Assembly: GCA_049323755.1 (NCBI GenBank)
Contig: JBMOPE010000016.1
Coordinates: forward strand, 6,816-70,815
From: BRHc4a sp049323755
GTDB taxonomy: Bacteria > Bacillota > Desulfotomaculia > Desulfotomaculales > Desulfocucumaceae
Reading direction: 5' to 3'
DNA: 64,000 nucleotides
Shown: piece after piece, positions 33,269-42,243 of the stretch
Numbering within the stretch: the stretch's first letter is position 1
Layout: each line of letters starts with the position of its first letter
The notes under the pieces: generated by a model
Seen by the model: the letters and a program-made list of their open reading frames with translations, nothing else
The model's database searches: none
Told to the model about the DNA's origin: nothing
Position numbers and translations under genes: made by a program

Positions 33269-34927
33269 GTGAAAGTAGATGTTTTTCCTCCGGATCCAAC
33301 ACAAAAAAATGGTTTTTCGACGGGACATTTTTATGAGGAGATCTTAATCAGATACCCAACTGTGGCGGAGTTGGTCAGCAGTAAGGCCGTGGAAAACGGA
33401 GACAAAACCTGGCTGGTGTTCGAAGACGGCAGGAACTTCAGCTACAGTGAAGTGGATGCATTGAGTGACTCTATGGCTGCGGGGCTCTATGGTTTGGGAG
33501 TGAGAAATGACGATAAGGTGGCTATTTTCGCCTATAATTCCCCCGAATGGATTTTATCTTTCTTCGCCATTTTAAAAATGGGGGCGGTGCCCGTTACCGT
33601 CAATACCGGTTTTATAAAAGACCCGCTTATATATAACCTGAAGGCCTCGCACTCACAATACCTGGTGGTGGACTGCAGGCTCCTGGAGACGTACAAAAAC
33701 GTTGAGGAGAGTCTGGATAACATAAAGTGTGTAGTCATTATCGGCAAGCAAAATTTTGACAGACGGTTCCAACCCGTAAAGCCGTATGTTTTTGCCGAGG
33801 ACCTGGCAACTATTAAGCCAAACCCGGAGATAAAGGTAAAAAAATACGGAAAAGACCCCTGCGCAATGATATTAACCTCCGGCACAACCGGGCCGTCAAA
33901 GGTGGTGGCTGATTCAAACGCTCAGTTTATATGCACAGCCCTTTTCATGATTGAAGCCGGGGGAATTACCGAAAACAGCGTGGTGTATGTGTACCTGCCC
34001 CTGTTTCATATTATGGCGCTGGACCTGGCCACAATAGCCTCAATGCTTGCCAATGCGAAAATGGTCCTGGCTGAAAGATTTAATCCTGCGGTATTCTGGG
34101 AAGACATTTACAATTACGGGGTAAGCCATTTTCATGCCGTAGGCCCTATACTCGAAATTCTGTTGAAAAATCCACCCTCACCGCTGGAACAGGAACACGA
34201 TCCTATTGTAGCACTGGCCTATTCGTCAAAAGATGTGTGGAACAGGGCCAGGGAAAGGTTTAAAATCTTTTTATCCGGAGGCTATGGCAGCACTGAAGTG
34301 GGAATTCCTGTTTCGGCGCCCTATGACATAGTTATCAGCGGTAAAAATCCCCCGGGCAGTTGTGGAATTGTGGGACCCCATATTGATGTGAAGATCATGG
34401 ACGAATACGGTAAGTTTTTGCCGGTTGGGAAGGTTGGTGAGATAGTAATCAGGCCCAGGATACCCTGGACCATGTTCCTGGAGTATTACGGGATGCCGGA
34501 CCAGACAGTGAACGCCTTTAGGGGTTTGTGGTTTCACACCGGGGATGCCGGTTACTTTGACGAAAATGGATATCTATACTTCGTTGACAGGCTAAAAGAT
34601 GCTATTCGCAGAAAAGGAGAAAATATATCCTCCTATGAAGTGGAGCAGATATTGCAAAAACATTACCAGATACTGGAGGCGGCTGTAATACCGGCCCCTT
34701 TAGAGGTGGGTGAGGACGAAGTTATGGCGGTTGTCGTTCCAAAGCCCGGAGAAAGTATCGACTTAAAAGAACTAATGTTATTCTGCGAAGAAAACATGCC
34801 TCGTTTCTGGATCCCCAGATTTATCAGAATAGCCGGCGGACTGCCCAGAACTCCCACCGGCAGAATTGAGAAATTTAAACTTAAAGAAGAAGGATTTACA
34901 AAGGATACCTTTGATATGAAGGCATGA
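33269..34927 (+). CDS. Acyl-CoA synthetase (AMP-forming), cluster A, second
   Basis: The protein of about 550 residues has LTSGTTGPSKVV, GGYGSTEVGIP, FHTGDAGYFDENGYLYFVDRLKDAIRRKGENISSYEVE and PRTPTGRIEKFKL with the C-terminal Lys. The RRKGENIS stretch resembles the carnitine/crotonobetaine-CoA ligase group. The GTG at 33269 with AAAGGTGG upstream is preferred over an in-frame GTG at 33230. There are two different ligases in one cluster, so the pathway may accept two acids or need a second activation. Confidence 0.9.
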   Translation: MKVDVFPPDPTQKNGFSTGHFYEEILIRYPTVAELVSSKAVENGDKTWLVFEDGRNFSYSEVDALSDSMAAGLYGLGVRNDDKVAIFAYNSPEWILSFFAILKMGAVPVTVNTGFIKDPLIYNLKASHSQYLVVDCRLLETYKNVEESLDNIKCVVIIGKQNFDRRFQPVKPYVFAEDLATIKPNPEIKVKKYGKDPCAMILTSGTTGPSKVVADSNAQFICTALFMIEAGGITENSVVYVYLPLFHIMALDLATIASMLANAKMVLAERFNPAVFWEDIYNYGVSHFHAVGPILEILLKNPPSPLEQEHDPIVALAYSSKDVWNRARERFKIFLSGGYGSTEVGIPVSAPYDIVISGKNPPGSCGIVGPHIDVKIMDEYGKFLPVGKVGEIVIRPRIPWTMFLEYYGMPDQTVNAFRGLWFHTGDAGYFDENGYLYFVDRLKDAIRRKGENISSYEVEQILQKHYQILEAAVIPAPLEVGEDEVMAVVVPKPGESIDLKELMLFCEENMPRFWIPRFIRIAGGLPRTPTGRIEKFKLKEEGFTKDTFDMKA

Positions 34928-35075
34928 TTACATGCTTTACATGGGCATGGGGATTCATTTCGGCCCGTCATCTCTATGCCTGCTGCCATTTATAGTTAAC
35001 GCACATCATTGCCTTTAGAAATTGAGGGACGGTTTTTGACCAATTCAAGAACCTTCCCCATTTTTCCAAGAGAAG

Positions 35076-35669
35076 CTATATATTTAACATTTTAAAGAGA
35101 TTTGCTTTATTTTTTTCTAAAGCTTCTTCCAGATTTATTGCATCAGGGTCTACAATATATTGGAACACAAGGCCCATATATGTTGCTACAATTAGTTCAG
35201 CTATACTTTCAACATCATCCTGGTGAATGTACTGGCCATCAACGCCTAATCTCAATATTTGTTCAACGAATTGCCTGTTATTTTTTAGAAATTTAGCCAC
35301 AATGTTCTTTATATCCGGAGAATAAGCGACTTGGCCGAAATAGTTCAATAGGAGAGAATAAAACTCAGTATCTTCAACGAGAGATTTATTTATGCTGTTA
35401 ATGTATGCCTGTATCCTATCCGGGTATTTTGTAAATTCACTATCTGCTTTTGTGACCTTCGTATAAATTGTATTAAACGAATATTTAAGTACCAGCACCA
35501 TTAAATCTTCTTTATTATCAAAATAATGGTATATCATGCCAGTGCTCATTTCCAACTCTTCTGCTATATCCTTCATTGAAAAGTTACTATATCCTCGCTG
35601 TATGATTAGCTTCTTAGTCGCAGTTAGTATCTGTTCTTTTCTTATGTCCTCTAATATGTTCTTCACCAT
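35076..35669 (-). CDS. TetR-family regulator of cluster B
   Basis: The 197-residue protein has the helix-turn-helix ATKKLIIQRGYSNFSMKDIAEELEMSTGMIYHYFDNKEDLM and a ligand domain like that of the regulator at 24510 (FYSLLLNYFGQVAYSPDI). It is divergent from the cluster B operon, and an operator overlapping that operon's promoter lies between. The two regulators have different operator sequences, so cross-talk is unlikely. GGAG-like TTAAGGAGTAG precedes its ATG. Confidence 0.92.
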   Translation of the reverse strand: MVKNILEDIRKEQILTATKKLIIQRGYSNFSMKDIAEELEMSTGMIYHYFDNKEDLMVLVLKYSFNTIYTKVTKADSEFTKYPDRIQAYINSINKSLVEDTEFYSLLLNYFGQVAYSPDIKNIVAKFLKNNRQFVEQILRLGVDGQYIHQDDVESIAELIVATYMGLVFQYIVDPDAINLEEALEKNKANLFKMLNI

Positions 35670-35715
35670 TAATCCTACTCCTTAATCTTATAATTATACT
35701 CAACGGAATAACCGT

Positions 35716-35743
35716 AACCGGCCAGTTCAGCCGGTCCTTTTTG
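35716..35743 (+). terminator. Hairpin with T-run upstream of cluster B tetR
   Basis: ACCGGC-CAGTTCA-GCCGGT is followed by CCTTTTTG on the plus strand. It sits in the 5' region of the minus-strand tetR gene; it may block antisense transcripts. Confidence 0.4.
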
Positions 35744-35830
35744 TATATAGGTTCTTGTAGAACAGATTATTTAATCTTAATTTAAAAGTCAACCATTTTA
35801 AGGCCCATGCCATTGGGTGACAAAAACTGG

Positions 35831-35893
35831 TTGACATTATGAATGGTCATAATATAATTATAATAACCATTATAAAAATATAACAACCATTAT
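35831..35893 (+). promoter_or_regulatory. Promoter and palindromic operator of cluster B
   Basis: TTGACA (35831-35836), 16 bases, then TATAAT (35853-35858) is a full-consensus promoter for the ligase operon. It lies inside an imperfect 30-base palindrome (35842-35871) with ends AATGGT and ACCATT. A further AACCATTATA follows at 35885. Binding by the TetR encoded at 35076 would block the promoter. Confidence 0.72.
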
Positions 35894-36138
35894 ATTTTTA
35901 TAGCGTCTGTTATGTCACAAAAGGACAGGTGAATTCCACGATAAGTCAATCATTATCCATTGGTGGAGCAAATAATGAACCAAGGGATATTTGGGGGCAA
36001 TTGTTCGACACGGGTAAGGAGAGGAATCTATTGATTCAGAAAGGAGGGTAGGAAGGACAAGAGACTATAGAGCCAAAATCGTGATTTACTGACTGGGTAA
36101 ATTTGAATCTACTTAATTGTTAGATAGGGGGGTTTATT

Positions 36139-37788
36139 TTGAATAAAAAAATATGGCACAATAGTTATCCTTCCTTTGTTCCTCCGGAGATCGAAATTGA
36201 AAAGATCTCTTTAGGTGAAATAATGCACCGTACCGCTGAACGATTTGCGAAAAAAACCGTCTTCATTTTTCTAGGATCTGATATGAGCTATCAAGAACTG
36301 GATCAGCATTCCAACCGGTTCGCCAATGTTCTTAGAAAACTCGGGATTGAGAAAGGTGACCGGGTTGCTACGCTCTTGCCGAACTGTCCTCAAATGATAT
36401 TCGGCTACCATGGTATTTGGCGGACTGGAGCCGTGGTCGTGCCCTGTAATCCAACTTATACCGATTCAGAACTGGAATACCAGTTGAACAACTCCGGGGC
36501 AACGGTCTTACTTACCATTGATGCTTTATCACCAAGAATGCTCGCCCTGCGACCAAAAACCAAAGTTAAAACTATAATAACTACCCATCTGAACGATTAT
36601 CTACCACCTTCCATTAAGGAGAAGGTCCCCTCAGTTCCGTTTCAACGGGATATTGATCATTACGAGCTGCTAAATCTAATGGGATCTGAGCCATGCGAAT
36701 ATAATCCTACATACGCAGCCTGGGATGAAACATCGATGATCATTTATACTGGCGGCACAACCGGGCTTCCCAAGGGAGCCGTACTTACCGTAGGCAATAA
36801 CTCTTCGGCAGCCCAGATTACCCGGGCCTGGTACGCTAACCTGGATGAGAACGAAGTCTCCCTGGGAGTGTTTCCATTTTTCCATATCGGCGGTTTCAAT
36901 GGGGCGCTCAATTCCACCCTCAGTAAGGGTTGGACCATGGTTTTGATGCCGAAGCCCGACGTAAAAGAAATGTTTGAATTAATCATGAAGTATAGAATAT
37001 CCATGGTAGCCGCTGTTCCCACCCTGTTAATCCAAATGATCCAATTACCTGAATGGAAGACCGCAGATAAAACATTTATTAAGTATTTTCTATCAGGCGC
37101 CGCACCGGTGCCTGCAGCGGTAATCGACAAGTTATCTAAAGATACCGGCTGTGGAATGGTCGAACAGGCGGGCATGACTGAAACCAGTGGGATAAATAAT
37201 ATTGTTCCCGTGACGGGCCCGTTCAAGCCTGGAAGTTGCGGTGTTCCACCATCAAATATGGAAACTAGGATTGTGGACATTGAAACCGGCGAAAGAGAAA
37301 TGCCTGTCGGGGAGGATGGCGAAATACTCCACCGCGGCCCGCATGTCATGAAAGAATATTACAATAAACCGGAAGAGACGGCGACTGCATTGCGAAATGG
37401 ATGGCTTTATACAGGAGATATAGGACATATGGATGAAGACGGATATCTATACATAGTTGATCGTAAGAAAGATATGATTTTATCAGGCGGCAACAATATT
37501 TATCCCCGCGACATTGATGAAGTTTTGCTGAAACATCCTAAAATCAGCCAGGTCTGCACGGTGGGTGTGCCCGATGAACAAATGGGCGAGAAGGTTAAAG
37601 CCTTTGTAATTTTAAAACCAGGCGAAACAGCAACTTTTGAAGAATTAACCGCCTACTGCAAAACGCATCTCGCACGCTATAAAATACCCAAAGCTTATGA
37701 GTTTGTAGATAACCTTCCTATGAATGCAGCTGGTAAAACCCTTAGATATATTCTGAGGCAACAGGAAATGGAGAAAGCTTCGAAGTAA
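36139..37788 (+). CDS. Acyl-CoA synthetase (AMP-forming), cluster B
   Basis: The 549-residue ligase is FadD-like. It has IYTGGTTGLPKGA (first Ser of the usual SGTTG replaced by Gly), EQAGMTETSG, WLYTGDIGHMDEDGYLYIVDRKKDMILSGGNNIYPRDIDE and NAAGKTLRYIL with the catalytic Lys. It starts with TTG behind AGATAGGGGGG. It is the first gene of cluster B, about 280 bases behind the promoter. It is not the direct counterpart of either cluster A ligase. Confidence 0.92.
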   Translation: MNKKIWHNSYPSFVPPEIEIEKISLGEIMHRTAERFAKKTVFIFLGSDMSYQELDQHSNRFANVLRKLGIEKGDRVATLLPNCPQMIFGYHGIWRTGAVVVPCNPTYTDSELEYQLNNSGATVLLTIDALSPRMLALRPKTKVKTIITTHLNDYLPPSIKEKVPSVPFQRDIDHYELLNLMGSEPCEYNPTYAAWDETSMIIYTGGTTGLPKGAVLTVGNNSSAAQITRAWYANLDENEVSLGVFPFFHIGGFNGALNSTLSKGWTMVLMPKPDVKEMFELIMKYRISMVAAVPTLLIQMIQLPEWKTADKTFIKYFLSGAAPVPAAVIDKLSKDTGCGMVEQAGMTETSGINNIVPVTGPFKPGSCGVPPSNMETRIVDIETGEREMPVGEDGEILHRGPHVMKEYYNKPEETATALRNGWLYTGDIGHMDEDGYLYIVDRKKDMILSGGNNIYPRDIDEVLLKHPKISQVCTVGVPDEQMGEKVKAFVILKPGETATFEELTAYCKTHLARYKIPKAYEFVDNLPMNAAGKTLRYILRQQEMEKASK

Positions 37789-37811
37789 TCAGCGCAAGGG
37801 GGCACTAATAA

Positions 37812-38666
37812 ATGAATATTCAAACAGTCGGAGTAGTAGGAGCGGGCTTGATGGGTCACGGTATAGCCCAGATGGCGGCTAAGGGAGGCTACCAGGTAAT
37901 ATTGGCAGACATCAGTGAGAATGAACTCCAAAAAGGTTACAAACAAATAGAGAATAATTTAAATAAGGATGTGCAAAAAGGTAAAGTTACCGAACAACAG
38001 GCTCAGGAGCTTTTAAACAGGATCAGTATTACACTGGATTTGACCGACCTGAAAAACTGTGACGCGATTATTGAATCAATTCCAGAAATAATGGAACTGA
38101 AAAAACATCTATTCACAACCTTGGACGCAATCGTTAAGAATGATGCCATACTTATCACCAATACTTCTCAATTAAGCATTACAGAAATGGCTTCGGTTAC
38201 AAGCCGCCCGCAAAATTTTGTCGGTATGCATTTCTTTTATCCTGCCTCAATAATGAAGCTTGTCGAAATTCCAGTTGGTGAACATACCTGCGAAGCATGT
38301 ATTCAAGCTGTTGTTGAATTAGGACGTCACATGGGCAAAGAAACCTGCGTGTGTAAAGATACACCAGGTTTTATTGTTAACAGAATACTTGCGGGTTTGC
38401 TGGTTGAAGCCAGCCGTGTATATGATGAAAACTTGGCAAGCGTTGAAGAAATAGATAAAGCTATTCGCTTCGGTCTTGGCCATCCTATGGGACCGTTCCA
38501 GCTGTTTGATATGAGTGGAATTGATACGATATTGAAGGCTGCTGACGGGCTTAGAGCAACTTTAGGCGACAGGTTCCTTATGGGAGTTGGCGTAAGAAAC
38601 AAAGTTAGAGCAGGTGACTTTGGACAAAAAACCGGCAGGGGATTTTACAATTATAAAGCTGATTAA
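37812..38666 (+). CDS. 3-hydroxyacyl-CoA dehydrogenase, cluster B
   Basis: The 284-residue protein has GVVGAGLMGHGIAQMAA, GMHFFYPASIMKLVEIP with the catalytic His, DTPGFIVNRIL and GHPMGPFQLFDMSG. It is highly similar to the enzyme at 27182 over its whole length, but its codons are more A+T-rich, so the split is old or one cluster came from another genome. It lies 23 bases behind the ligase. Confidence 0.94.
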   Translation: MNIQTVGVVGAGLMGHGIAQMAAKGGYQVILADISENELQKGYKQIENNLNKDVQKGKVTEQQAQELLNRISITLDLTDLKNCDAIIESIPEIMELKKHLFTTLDAIVKNDAILITNTSQLSITEMASVTSRPQNFVGMHFFYPASIMKLVEIPVGEHTCEACIQAVVELGRHMGKETCVCKDTPGFIVNRILAGLLVEASRVYDENLASVEEIDKAIRFGLGHPMGPFQLFDMSGIDTILKAADGLRATLGDRFLMGVGVRNKVRAGDFGQKTGRGFYNYKAD

Positions 38667-38681
38667 GGGGTTGAACAGCTA

Positions 38682-40091
38682 ATGGCAGGGATTGTAGCGT
38701 ACGGAGCTTATATTCCTTTTAATAGAATGAATCGGAAGCTATTAAGAGACATGTATGGTGGAGGGGTTCCCTCAGGTAAGAAAGCGGTGGCTAATTATGA
38801 TGAGGACAGTCTTACAATGGCTGTAGCAGCTTCTTTGGATTGTGTAGCCGGGCTTGATACAAAAAAAATTGATAGGCTATATTTTGCCAGTACTACACCT
38901 CCGTACAAAGAAAAGCAAAGTGCCATAACAATAGCGGGAACCCTGGATATGAGGAAAGATATAAAAACCATGGATATTGCCAATTCTCTTCGTTCGGGCT
39001 CCACAGCCATGATCGCTGCTCTGGATGCTGCCAAGCAAGGCGAAGATGTTTTGGTGGCAATAAGTGATTCTCGTCTTGGGGCCGCTAATGGGCAATATGA
39101 AGCACTTTTGGGCGATGGTGCGGCAGCTTTCCTAATGGGAAAAGAAAACGTAATAGCTGAGGTATTAGGTACATATAGCATATCGGTAGACTTTATTGAT
39201 TTATGGCGTTCAATGGAAGACCGGTTTGTGCGAAGCTGGGAGGATAGATTCTGCCAGGATCAGGGATATAATCGCTTTACTGTGGAAGCCGGCAAAGGAC
39301 TAATGGAAAAATTGGGACTTGTTCCTGATGATTTTGCAAAGCTAGTGGTATATGGACTGAAAAGCAAAGATTCTGCATTGATCGCCAAGCGGCTGGGTTT
39401 TGGTGCTGAAAAGGTCCAGGACAATATGATTGATGTTATCGGAAATACTGGCGTCGCATGTGCACCCATGGCCCTGGTGGCTGCATTAGAAGAAGCAAAT
39501 CCAGGCGAAAAGATTCTGTTTATCACTTACGGGGAGGGTAGTGATGCCATAGCTTTTCAAGTAAGTGACAAAATAAAGGACCTCCCTCCCAGGCGTGCAA
39601 TAAGCGGTTATATCAATAGCCTCAAGGATGATATGAATTACGGCACATATTTAAAATGGCGGGAACTGATAGCTGTGGAACCACAAAAAAGACCACCTTT
39701 AGTCAGACCCTCACTACCGGACCGTTATCGTAATTTGGATAAAATATTAGGTTTCTATGGCAGCAAATGTACTGTTTGCCAAACTCCACAATTCCCGCCG
39801 CAGAGGGTTTGTGTTAACTGCCAGTCCATCGACAAAATGGAAGAGTATCGTTTTTTGGGAAGAAAAGCAATATTGACCTCATATACTGTGGATTACCTGG
39901 CACCCTCCCTGGATCCACCGACTGTTATGGCAGTTGTAGACTATGAGGGCGGTGGCCGGTTTGTCTGCTTAATGACTGATTGTGTAGCTGAAAAAGTACA
40001 TGTCGGCATGGAATTGGAAATGTCTTTTAGAAAGCTGTTTCAAGTTGAAGGTCTAACGTCCTACTACTGGAAAGCGACTCCGGTTAGATAG
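38682..40091 (+). CDS. HMG-CoA-synthase-like/DUF35 fusion, cluster B
   Basis: This 469-residue protein is a full-length paralog of that at 28479. The same three replacements are visible: ASTTPP in place of the Glu motif, NSLRSGSTAM with Leu103 at the nucleophile Cys, and VYGLKSKD where His is expected. The Zn ribbon CTVCQTPQFPPQRVCVNC and OB fold are kept, as are GNTG and TYGEGSDA. Conservation of the altered sites in both copies argues for a distinct selected function rather than decay. It lies 15 bases behind the dehydrogenase. Confidence 0.9.
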   Translation: MAGIVAYGAYIPFNRMNRKLLRDMYGGGVPSGKKAVANYDEDSLTMAVAASLDCVAGLDTKKIDRLYFASTTPPYKEKQSAITIAGTLDMRKDIKTMDIANSLRSGSTAMIAALDAAKQGEDVLVAISDSRLGAANGQYEALLGDGAAAFLMGKENVIAEVLGTYSISVDFIDLWRSMEDRFVRSWEDRFCQDQGYNRFTVEAGKGLMEKLGLVPDDFAKLVVYGLKSKDSALIAKRLGFGAEKVQDNMIDVIGNTGVACAPMALVAALEEANPGEKILFITYGEGSDAIAFQVSDKIKDLPPRRAISGYINSLKDDMNYGTYLKWRELIAVEPQKRPPLVRPSLPDRYRNLDKILGFYGSKCTVCQTPQFPPQRVCVNCQSIDKMEEYRFLGRKAILTSYTVDYLAPSLDPPTVMAVVDYEGGGRFVCLMTDCVAEKVHVGMELEMSFRKLFQVEGLTSYYWKATPVR

Positions 40092-40149
40092 GACATGCAT
40101 TTGCACTAAATACGACCCAAAGACATGTAGTATAACTGGAGGGATAATT

Positions 40150-41334
40150 ATGGCCGCTGGAATTAAGGACAAAGTAGCAGTTATTGGCATGGGATGTACT
40201 AAGTTTGGCGAAAGATGGGATTGCAGCATTGATGATCTGATGATAGAAGCAATTGATGAATGCTGTAAAGATTCCGGGGTTGATATAAAAGACATTGATG
40301 CTTTTTGGTTTGGAACGTTTACTTCGGGAACGCTGGGCGGGCTGCCGTTTTCCCTGGCCATGAAGACTCAATATAAACCAGTCACGCGCATAGAAAACCT
40401 GTGCGCCACCGGAAGTGATACCTTCAGAAATGCATGTTATGCAGTTGCCAGTGGAGCCTATGACCTGGTTATGGCAATAGGAGTCGAGAAGCTCAAGGAT
40501 TGTGGTTATAGTGGCCTGGAGATACCAATGCCTCATAGTGACAGAACCACCCCTGAACCAACAGCCCCGGCTCGCTTTGCCTTGTTAGCCCCGGCATATG
40601 CTGAAAAGTACAATATCGATATGTCGGATCTTAAAAAAGTGATGGCCAGGATTGCCTGGAAAAATTATAAAAATGGGGTGCTAAATCCCAAGGCTCAATA
40701 CAGAATGGAAGTTTCCACTGAAAACATAATTAATTCTCCTATGGTGGCATATCCCCTGGGGATTAATGATTGCTCCGGTGTTTCCGATGGAGCGGCCTGC
40801 GCTGTCATTTGCCGCGCCGAAGACGCCCATAAATACACTAAACATCCTATGTATGTTAAGGGTATGGCAATTGCCGCCGGTCCAGGATATGGCGAAAGAC
40901 ATCAAGGTTACGATTATACGACAGCCCGGGAAACATATTATGCTGCTCAAGCAGCATACAAAGAAGCCGGAATCAGGGATCCGAGAAAGGAAATAAGCCT
41001 TGCCGAAGTTCATGACTGCTTTACTATAACCGAACTGGTTATTTATGAAGATCTCCTCTTTAGCCCAAGGGGTGAAGGCTGGAAAGATGTTGAGAGCGGT
41101 TTTTTTGAATTACAGGGAGGGCTTCCGGTAAACCCAAGTGGCGGTCTAAAGTCGTTTGGACATCCGATTGGAGCAACAGGTTTACGAATGCTATATGAAT
41201 GTTATACCCAGTTAAACGGCAACGCAGGCGCACGCCAGGTAAATAGTCCAAAACTGGCTCTTACCCATAATCTTGGCGGGCAGCCGGCTTATTGTGTTGT
41301 ATCGGTTTGCATTGTAGGAAATGAATTAGGCTAA
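40150..41334 (+). CDS. SCP-x-type thiolase, cluster B
   Basis: The 394-residue thiolase has ENLCATGSDTFRNAC with the nucleophile Cys, HDCFTITELVIYEDL and GGLKSFGHPIGATGLR. It is nearly collinear with the thiolase at 29900. CTGGAGG lies before the ATG. Together with the fusion protein encoded upstream it probably forms the core complex of cluster B. Confidence 0.93.
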   Translation: MAAGIKDKVAVIGMGCTKFGERWDCSIDDLMIEAIDECCKDSGVDIKDIDAFWFGTFTSGTLGGLPFSLAMKTQYKPVTRIENLCATGSDTFRNACYAVASGAYDLVMAIGVEKLKDCGYSGLEIPMPHSDRTTPEPTAPARFALLAPAYAEKYNIDMSDLKKVMARIAWKNYKNGVLNPKAQYRMEVSTENIINSPMVAYPLGINDCSGVSDGAACAVICRAEDAHKYTKHPMYVKGMAIAAGPGYGERHQGYDYTTARETYYAAQAAYKEAGIRDPRKEISLAEVHDCFTITELVIYEDLLFSPRGEGWKDVESGFFELQGGLPVNPSGGLKSFGHPIGATGLRMLYECYTQLNGNAGARQVNSPKLALTHNLGGQPAYCVVSVCIVGNELG

Positions 41335-41357
41335 AACATAAAACCTGGAGGAACAAG

Positions 41358-42134
41358 ATGGAAGAATATATATTACTGTCTCTAAATAATAAAGTATCCA
41401 CTATCACATTAAACCGTCCCCAAGCTTTAAATGCAATAGATGCTACTTTGCTCAGGCAATTAAATGAAGCACTCGCTGTGGTTTCAAAGGATAATTCAAG
41501 CAATGCTTTGATAATCACCGGAGGTGATAGCGTTTTTGCTGCAGGGGCGGATTTAAAGGCATTCCAGAATTATTCAACACTTCAGGCACATGATTATATC
41601 GATATTGCCCGTGAATCCCTTGAAGCATTGTACAACTTTCCAAAACCAACCATAGCCGCTATCAATGGGTTAGCATTGGGCGGAGGCTGTGAAATAGCGA
41701 TAGCCTGTGACTTTCGAATTGCTGCTTCTAATTCAAGGTTCGGACTGCCGGAAATTAATCTGGGTTTATTGCCGGCAGGCGGCGGTACTCAAAGGCTGCC
41801 GCAGCTTGTGGGAGTAAGCAAGGCTAAGGAAATGATCTATACAGGCAGTGTTATTGACAGCAAAACTGCACTGTCGATTGGGCTGGTTGACCGGGTCGTA
41901 GATCCCCATGAAGTATATAGTGAAGCTCAAAAAATGGCTGAAAGGCTGGCTGACAAGCCACGTATTGCACTAAAAATGATCAAGGAGGCTATTCAAACAG
42001 GACTCAAAGTTGACCTCAATATCAGTCTTCTGATTGAACAAGAGAAGTTTAGCCTTCTATTTGATACTGCTGACAGTAAAGAAGGAATTGCTGCTTTTCT
42101 TGAAAAGAGACAAGCAGTTTTTAATAGGGAATAA
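41358..42134 (+). CDS. Enoyl-CoA hydratase (crotonase), cluster B
   Basis: The 258-residue protein has LNRPQALNAIDATLLRQL, FAAGADLKAFQ, AAINGLALGGGCEIAIACDFRIA and FGLPEINLGLLPAGGGTQRLPQLVG. The Glu in LPEINLG matches one of the two catalytic Glu of hydratases, so this copy looks like a classical enoyl-CoA hydratase, more so than the crotonase of cluster A. CTGGAGG precedes the ATG. It is the last gene of the operon, before a strong terminator. Confidence 0.93.
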   Translation: MEEYILLSLNNKVSTITLNRPQALNAIDATLLRQLNEALAVVSKDNSSNALIITGGDSVFAAGADLKAFQNYSTLQAHDYIDIARESLEALYNFPKPTIAAINGLALGGGCEIAIACDFRIAASNSRFGLPEINLGLLPAGGGTQRLPQLVGVSKAKEMIYTGSVIDSKTALSIGLVDRVVDPHEVYSEAQKMAERLADKPRIALKMIKEAIQTGLKVDLNISLLIEQEKFSLLFDTADSKEGIAAFLEKRQAVFNRE

Positions 42135-42161
42135 AGTGTAAAAGTGTAACTTTAAGGACCC

Positions 42162-42215
42162 AAAATAGATAAGGTCACGTATTCAAATTTTGGTAACGTG
42201 ACCCTGTCTATTTTT
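42162..42215. terminator. Bidirectional terminator after cluster B
   Basis: AAAATAGATAAGGTCACGT pairs with ACGTGACCCTGTCTATTTT. The stem ends in A-runs and T-runs on each side, so it can end cluster B and the convergent flavoprotein operon. Confidence 0.85.
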
Positions 42216-42243
42216 CCGGGATTAGCTTAGTTCATGACCTTAG

